64,000 bases of DNA from Clostridium sp. OM02-18AC (lineage in GTDB: Bacteria; Bacillota; Clostridia; Lachnospirales; Lachnospiraceae), in contig NZ_QULW01000020.1 in the NCBI RefSeq assembly GCF_003481825.1, positions 4,792 through 68,791 on the forward strand, given 5' to 3'. Positions within the stretch are counted from its first letter, which is position 1. Every line of letters starts with the position of its first letter. Both the position numbers and the translations under genes were made by a program. Shown piece after piece: positions 59,452 through 64,000 of this stretch. The notes beneath the pieces were generated by a model, which made no database searches, was not told the origin of the DNA, and worked only from the letters and a program-made list of their open reading frames with translations.

Positions 59452-61064
59452 TCCTTTTCCTCCTTCTCCGAAGAAGTATCTACTTTTGTACCTGACATCA
59501 TCAGTCCAAACTCTGCATCCGAAGAATCTGGATAAAGAATTCCTTCCAACTTTCCACCGGTCACAATTGCAATCCTGTCACATACAGAACGCAATTCTTT
59601 TAATTCACTGGATGTCATAACAATGGTAACACCCTTTTCTCGATTTAATTTTACCAAATGATCCAAAAGCAGCTGTTTTGCTCCAATATCAATTCCTCGG
59701 GTCGGCTCTGAAACAAACAAAAGATCAGGTTCCATAGTCAACGCTCTTGCCATACAGACTTTCTGCTGATTTCCACCACTCAAATCAGACACATGCTGCT
59801 TCCCACTCACACATTTAATTTTAAAATCCTGAATCATTTGATCAGAATTTTCTTTTACTGCTTTTTTATCAATCTGCGTAATTGGTCCAAACTTTTTCAA
59901 GAATCTTCCATTCACCCGAAGAGCACCAATCGCAATATTCTCTTCAATTGATTCACTCAAAATCAATCCCACATTTCTTCTGTCTTCTGAAACAAATGCA
60001 ATCTTTCTCTTTAACACCCCTAATGGATTATTTAATGGAAGTGCTTTTCCTTCATAAGTAATGTTTCCATCCGATGGATATAAACCCAAAATACCGTTTG
60101 AAATTCCAATTTTACCCTGACCAGCCAATCCGCCCAGTCCGATAATTTCTCCTTTTCTAATATCCAGGTCAAAGCCTTTCACCGTTTCTCCAGGCATATC
60201 TACTTCCAGATTACGAATCGACATAATAATTTCCCGGTTATTAAGATTTCTTTTTTCCGCAATAGAACCAGCATCAATTCCACGACCAACCATTAACTCA
60301 GCTAACTTAATCGCATCTGTATCTTTCTTCTCAACTGTACATACCTGTTCACCATCACGCATAACCATAATTCTGTCCGAAACCTGAATAATTTCATCCA
60401 ACTTATGACTGATAAAAATAACTGCAACTCCCTCAGATGCAATTTTTTTCATGGTATCCAGCAATCTCTGTGACTCTATTTCTGTAAGTACCGCTGTAGG
60501 TTCATCAAAAACGATCAACTTCATATTCGTCTTATCGATTTCACGCGCAATCTCTACAAATTGCATGTAACCTACAGGTAGACCAGAAACTGTCTGTTCT
60601 TCCGAAACTTCTAACCCTATTTTATCCAAGGACTTTCTTGCATCCTGTTTCATAGCTGGTCGATCTAAATTACTCAAACGTTTTCCAAATACTTTAGAAA
60701 GTAAACCCTGTTTTAAAATTTCTCTGTTCAATTTAATATTTTCTGTTATTGTAAATCCCGGAAGAAGCATAAATTCCTGATGAACCATACCAATTCCCAA
60801 TTCCATGGCTTCCTTCGGCGACGCAATATGTACTTCCCGTCCATCAAAAAACACCTGACCTTTAAACCCACCAGTTCGATGGATCTGTTCCATACCAAAA
60901 AGTACATTCATTAATGTTGACTTTCCAGCGCCATTTTCCCCAACCAGTGCCATAATTTCTCCGGGTTTTATATCAAAACTGATACCCTTTAGGACTTTAT
61001 TTCCATAATATTCTTTCTCAATGTGATCCATCTTCAGAATATAATTTTTGTCCACGTATTCCAC
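59448..61064 (-). CDS. double-domain ABC transporter ATPase
   Basis: 538 residues with two nucleotide-binding domains, as in RbsA/MglA/BMP-type importers. Domain 1: Walker A GENGAGKST, Walker B LIVFDEPTAVL, signature degenerate (SGLPVGYMQFVEIAR). Domain 2: Walker A GLAGQGKIG with the usual Ser/Thr replaced, signature LSGGNQQKV intact, Walker B region LLFVSEPTRGID with Ser in place of the first Asp. This gives one composite active site and one degenerate site, as often in this class. Separated from the binding-protein gene by an attenuator-like hairpin. Confidence 0.92.
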   Translation of the reverse strand: MEYVDKNYILKMDHIEKEYYGNKVLKGISFDIKPGEIMALVGENGAGKSTLMNVLFGMEQIHRTGGFKGQVFFDGREVHIASPKEAMELGIGMVHQEFMLLPGFTITENIKLNREILKQGLLSKVFGKRLSNLDRPAMKQDARKSLDKIGLEVSEEQTVSGLPVGYMQFVEIAREIDKTNMKLIVFDEPTAVLTEIESQRLLDTMKKIASEGVAVIFISHKLDEIIQVSDRIMVMRDGEQVCTVEKKDTDAIKLAELMVGRGIDAGSIAEKRNLNNREIIMSIRNLEVDMPGETVKGFDLDIRKGEIIGLGGLAGQGKIGISNGILGLYPSDGNITYEGKALPLNNPLGVLKRKIAFVSEDRRNVGLILSESIEENIAIGALRVNGRFLKKFGPITQIDKKAVKENSDQMIQDFKIKCVSGKQHVSDLSGGNQQKVCMARALTMEPDLLFVSEPTRGIDIGAKQLLLDHLVKLNREKGVTIVMTSSELKELRSVCDRIAIVTGGKLEGILYPDSSDAEFGLMMSGTKVDTSSEKEEKE

Positions 61065-61083
61065 CTCCGATTGTTTTTCGTAT

Positions 61084-61118
61084 GAAAAAACAGGCGGCGC
61101 CTAAAGACCGCCGCCTGT
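61084..61118 (-). terminator. attenuator-like hairpin after the binding-protein gene
   Basis: Perfect ten-base stem (61090-61099 with 61109-61118) followed on the minus strand by TTTTTTC. Lying between the first and second genes of the operon, it would let the binding protein be made in excess over the transporter. Confidence 0.75.
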
Positions 61119-61134
61119 ATCTGTTTTCTTGTTT

Positions 61135-62406
61135 TTATTCAAAAACATGCTGTCCGCCAAGGACACGGAATACATAATCGTATTCTTTACCATCGTTATT
61201 TGTCCAATAATTTACCTCTGCACCTTCGCCAGATAAAGTTCTGTAACATGCCTGAAGTGCCTCAAGAGCAGCATCACCCTTTGTCTCAGTAACAACACCA
61301 CTGCAGTAGAGCATTGCATACATAGTACCAGCCTGTACATAAGTCATATTCAGAGATACCGGCCAAGTGGAAACACGACCGTTTTCATTGGCTTCATTTA
61401 CCTTTTCCTGAATTGCTGACAGCATATAATCACTATCACCTTTCTTGTCTTCCGGTACCTCAATATTCAAAGCTGCCGGGAATCCATCAAACGGAGTTGG
61501 ATCAGACTGTCCACAGTACATCGCATGACCCTCAAATACGCATTTAATGATTGGCTCATGCATTGCAGTATTGGTAGAGAAGAACACAGTATCTTCACCA
61601 AGAGATTTAATCTGACGCGGAACATCTTCCAAGATAAACTGCTGCGTACCTGCAGTACCAGAATCTCCCTGTGGATCTGGAGCAGTTACTTCAAGGAAGT
61701 TAATGCCATTCTCTTCACAGATTTCTTTCATCCGTTCGCATCTCTTTGCGATATTCTGATTAGACATATGTCTTGGGAAAGAATAGTGCACGAAATTCTT
61801 TGCGCCCATAGATACAGCCAAGTTTGCAACCTGATCTGCAAAACCAAGCTGATCTTTACATAAGACAACGTCTGCTACTGTTGCCATCTCATCATAATCT
61901 TCATTCGGATTGCAGGCAACTGTCAAAACATCATCTCGCACTTCTTTTAATTTTTTAATTGCTGCAATCGTACCATCCTGTGCCTGATTAAATACAATTG
62001 CTTTGACATCTGGATCTGATGCCATCGCCATAACCTTGGAAATTGTAGTTTCCTGCTCTGCAACTGCATTAGCCGGGAAAGTATCTACCAGAACCTTATC
62101 CTCTCCGTACTTCTCCTGCAGACGAATCGCACTACGGTAATTTTCTTCACCCTGGCTAACAGAACTACTCATGATGCCAATTTTAAAGTTCAATTCCTGC
62201 TGATCAATCAAATCCCAAACATCAACTGCTGACCAGTCAACAGCAGCGGCTGCTTCTGCCTTTGTCTCCTCCGATGCAGCCGCTGCTGTTGTTTCTGCCG
62301 TTGAATTAGCCGCTGTTGTTGAAGTTGTCGATGAACCGCCGCACGCTGCTAAGCTGATTGTCATCGCTGCTGTCATCAACGCTGCCAATAGTCTTCTTTT
62401 TTTCAT
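61135..62406 (-). CDS. DUF3798 substrate-binding lipoprotein
   Basis: 423 residues. Lipoprotein signal peptide with lipobox ISLAACGG (Cys near 22), an Ala/Thr/Glu-rich linker, then a periplasmic-binding fold assigned to DUF3798 (LNFKIGIMSSSVSQGEENYR, VKAIVFNQAQDGTIAAIKKL, KNFVHYSFPRHMSNQNI). It would capture the substrate for the ABC importer downstream. DUF3798 has no known ligand that I am aware of; the hydrolases in the operon point to a peptide-like or acylated amino compound. AGGAGG before the ATG. Confidence 0.85.
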   Translation of the reverse strand: MKKRRLLAALMTAAMTISLAACGGSSTTSTTAANSTAETTAAAASEETKAEAAAAVDWSAVDVWDLIDQQELNFKIGIMSSSVSQGEENYRSAIRLQEKYGEDKVLVDTFPANAVAEQETTISKVMAMASDPDVKAIVFNQAQDGTIAAIKKLKEVRDDVLTVACNPNEDYDEMATVADVVLCKDQLGFADQVANLAVSMGAKNFVHYSFPRHMSNQNIAKRCERMKEICEENGINFLEVTAPDPQGDSGTAGTQQFILEDVPRQIKSLGEDTVFFSTNTAMHEPIIKCVFEGHAMYCGQSDPTPFDGFPAALNIEVPEDKKGDSDYMLSAIQEKVNEANENGRVSTWPVSLNMTYVQAGTMYAMLYCSGVVTETKGDAALEALQACYRTLSGEGAEVNYWTNNDGKEYDYVFRVLGGQHVFE

Positions 62407-62535
62407 AGTAGTTCCTCCTTTTAAATGTATATGATATTCTATATTGTAACTTTTCGCTCTGCATTGTTTTCAGAATATTCTCATTAGTTTTGAATATTTT
62501 TGTTTTATAGAAATATCATATCTTTGTTTTTCTCA

Positions 62536-62564
62536 ATTATAGACATATTTTCCATTTTTGTCGA
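62536..62564 (-). promoter_or_regulatory. sigma-A promoter of the DUF3798 operon
   Basis: Minus strand TCGACA (62559-62564), 17-base spacer, perfect TATAAT (62536-62541). The very A+T-rich intergenic 62407-62680 also holds an ATATTT/AAATAT dyad around 62493-62515 that could be a LysR site. Confidence 0.7.
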
Positions 62565-62680
62565 ACATATATATTTTATAACTACTATTGATTTTCCTTA
62601 TAGTTTACTATAGAATATTTTTAATAGTTATAAATTTAAGTTTTTTTCTCACTTTTATTATAAAAAGTGCACAATGTCCT

Positions 62681-63634
62681 ATGATTTTAAAAGAATTAGA
62701 ATATATTTGTGAAGTTGCCAAACATGAAAATCTTTCGGAAGCGTCAAAAATTTTATCTATTTCCGAACCAGCCTTAAGCCTTTTTCTCAGTAATCTAGAG
62801 CAAGAACTCGGCATCCGTCTCTTTACTCGCGAAAAGAACCGTCTAAAAATTACTTCTGAAGGGCAAATTTATGTACAAACTGCAGGTGAAATGCTCAACG
62901 TACGTAACCGACTATACGCACAATTACAAACTTTAAAATTTCAACAACGAATCCGTATTGGATTAGCCAGCAATTATGGATTTCATATTTTTTCTAAAGT
63001 ACTCGCATCTCATAAAGAACTCTATGCCAATACAGATATCTCTGTATCGGAAGGTCGTGCTTTTTCACTGTTGCATCTACTGAAGCATTTGGAACTGGAT
63101 TTTATTATTTTAGCCAGAGATTCTCTTTTGTCACTGCCAGACTGTAATGTAGAACTAATCCGCAAAGAACCTTTTGCTTTATTTTTAGCTCCAGATCATC
63201 CCATTTTAAAAGCACACCCAGAATTTGCTGTCCCCGTTGGAAAGTTTCCGCCCCAAACAGATATTTCTCATTTTCGCGCAGAACCATTTATTCTTTCCCC
63301 GGCAGAAACCTCCGATGGCGCAGTTGCTATAGATATCCTCAATGACTACTGTCCTGGCTTCCATGTATTCTGTAACATTAACAATACAAATTCCATTATG
63401 GAAATGGTTAAAAATCAGCTCGGTATCACACTTATGCCAATTGCTTCATATCTTTCCTGCTCCACTTGTCAAGATCTTTGCTGGTGCCTGCCACCCAAGA
63501 ACTACTATCGATATCTGCAGCTGATTCGCTTAAATAATCATCGATCATCCAACTTGGAAAAAAATTTAATCAATGATATGCTTCAAGCATACTATTCCGA
63601 ACATTTGGAAAACTTCTTTAGTACCTCGTCTTAA
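62681..63634 (+). CDS. LysR-family transcriptional regulator
   Basis: 317 residues from the ATG at 62681 (MILKELEYICEVAKHENLSE); the frame is open upstream but its 31 extra codons would spoil the LysR start and cover the promoter region. Winged helix: ASKILSISEPALSLFLSNLE. Effector domain with VSEGRAFSLLHLLKHLELDF. It diverges from the DUF3798 operon, the classical position of a LysR regulator of that operon. Paralogue of the regulator at 53460-54371. Confidence 0.9.
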   Translation: MILKELEYICEVAKHENLSEASKILSISEPALSLFLSNLEQELGIRLFTREKNRLKITSEGQIYVQTAGEMLNVRNRLYAQLQTLKFQQRIRIGLASNYGFHIFSKVLASHKELYANTDISVSEGRAFSLLHLLKHLELDFIILARDSLLSLPDCNVELIRKEPFALFLAPDHPILKAHPEFAVPVGKFPPQTDISHFRAEPFILSPAETSDGAVAIDILNDYCPGFHVFCNINNTNSIMEMVKNQLGITLMPIASYLSCSTCQDLCWCLPPKNYYRYLQLIRLNNHRSSNLEKNLINDMLQAYYSEHLENFFSTSS

Positions 63635-63672
63635 CTTATAACAAAATTTAATAAATCTACAGGAGGCTGTGA

Positions 63673-63918
63673 ATGAGTATTTTATCGATAAGATTAGAAC
63701 GCGGGCAGGCAATCGGTAAGGCTCAAGGAGAGGCTTCAATACTGACGGATTTGATCGTTAAAAAAATTGAACAAGGAATTATGCCGAAACAAATATCTGA
63801 AATACTGGAAATTGATCTCGCTACGGTTGAAAAAATATATAACATCGCAAAAGAATATGGTCCAAATTACAATGTTGCAAAAATCAGTGAGATTTACAGA
63901 AAAACCATATCAATATAA
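63673..63918 (+). pseudogene. C-terminal remnant of an Rpn-type nuclease/transposase
   Basis: 81 residues, preceded by AGGAGG. RGQAIGKAQGEASILTDLIV followed by MPKQISEILEIDLATVEKIY resembles the C-terminal tail of Rpn/PD-(D/E)XK transposase-like proteins, which end in Gly/Lys/Glu repeats and a short helical DNA-binding-like unit. The nuclease domain is absent, so this is probably a decayed copy; an independent small gene cannot be excluded. Confidence 0.45.
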
Positions 63919-63934
63919 ACAATATTGTGCAGTA

Positions 63935-64000
63935 ACGAACGAGGGGCTGTGAAAAAACATAGCCTATAAAAAAGAAGGACCAAGGGTTCATAATGAATCC
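63935..64000 (+). repeat. possible mobile-element end, cut by the window
   Basis: GGGGCTGTGAAAAAAC followed by an A-rich stretch and AAGGACCAAGGGTTCAT resembles the non-coding end of an insertion sequence. A second GGCTGTGAA stands at 63665-63673, just before the remnant gene. The right side is outside the window. Confidence 0.25.

Noticed and set aside
1..64000. CRISPR arrays, tRNA and rRNA genes
   Set aside because: No regularly spaced direct repeats and no tRNA-like or rRNA-like segment was noticed when reading both strands; a tRNAscan or Infernal run would settle it.

Overview
The window looks like a chromosomal segment of a gut-type Lachnospiraceae bacterium (Clostridia). Pointers are strong AGGAGG ribosome sites, sigma-A promoters with 17-base spacers, a Firmicute-type LexA box in front of recA, RNase Y, DUF1700, DUF1292 and DUF3798 proteins, and secreted proteins with aromatic cell-wall-binding repeats. 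I cannot fix the genus. No rRNA, tRNA, CRISPR array or complete insertion sequence was seen.

Layout. 1-2.6 kb: the end of an M23 peptidase gene, a DUF1700 membrane protein and an MBL-fold hydrolase. 2.6-9.3 kb: a mannose-family PTS operon on the minus strand, in transcription order an AAA+/PRD regulator, EIIB, EIIC, EIID, a neutral-ceramidase-like hydrolase and EIIA. 9.5-16.7 kb: a Cof-type phosphatase, a wall-binding protein, rny, recX and recA with an SOS box, and a cytosolic subtilisin-like protease. 16.7-23.9 kb: a biosynthetic run leuB-ilvD-ilvB-serC-serA. 24-25.1 kb: two small wall-binding proteins. 25.2-30.8 kb: an RpiR regulator and an operon of glucose-family EIICBA, an M20 carbamoylase-like amidase and an M24-fold protein with degraded metal ligands. 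30.9-37.7 kb: housekeeping genes (DUF1292, cobO-like, uvrD-like, gltX, M18 aminopeptidase, HAD phosphatase).

37.8-50.2 kb is a twelve-gene minus-strand surface-polysaccharide cluster driven from one good promoter at 50.2 kb. It holds three family-2 glycosyltransferases, two flippases, an ATP-grasp ligase, a sugar aminotransferase, DUF2304 and DUF2142 membrane proteins, RfbC, an ABC-2 exporter permease without its ATPase, and an acyltransferase. Beside it on the plus strand lie an L,D-transpeptidase with ChW and wall-binding repeats and a second acyltransferase, so this whole part serves the cell envelope.

53.4-63.9 kb is clearly more A+T-rich. It holds a six-gene minus-strand operon (DUF3798 binding protein, ABC ATPase, two permeases, an M20 amidohydrolase and a PepD-like dipeptidase) flanked on both sides by two paralogous LysR regulators. 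This reads as an acquired uptake-and-hydrolysis module for a peptide-like or acylated amino acid substrate. It ends in what looks like transposase/nuclease debris at the right edge.

The most unusual items are the PTS operon with an embedded ceramidase-like amidase and a regulator lacking its sigma-54 contact loop, the sugar PTS joined to two amidase-type proteins, the DUF3798 island with twin LysR regulators, and an unexplained strong promoter in the recA upstream region. Start positions were moved from the longest open frame wherever a ribosome site or overlap with the upstream stop supported a different codon.
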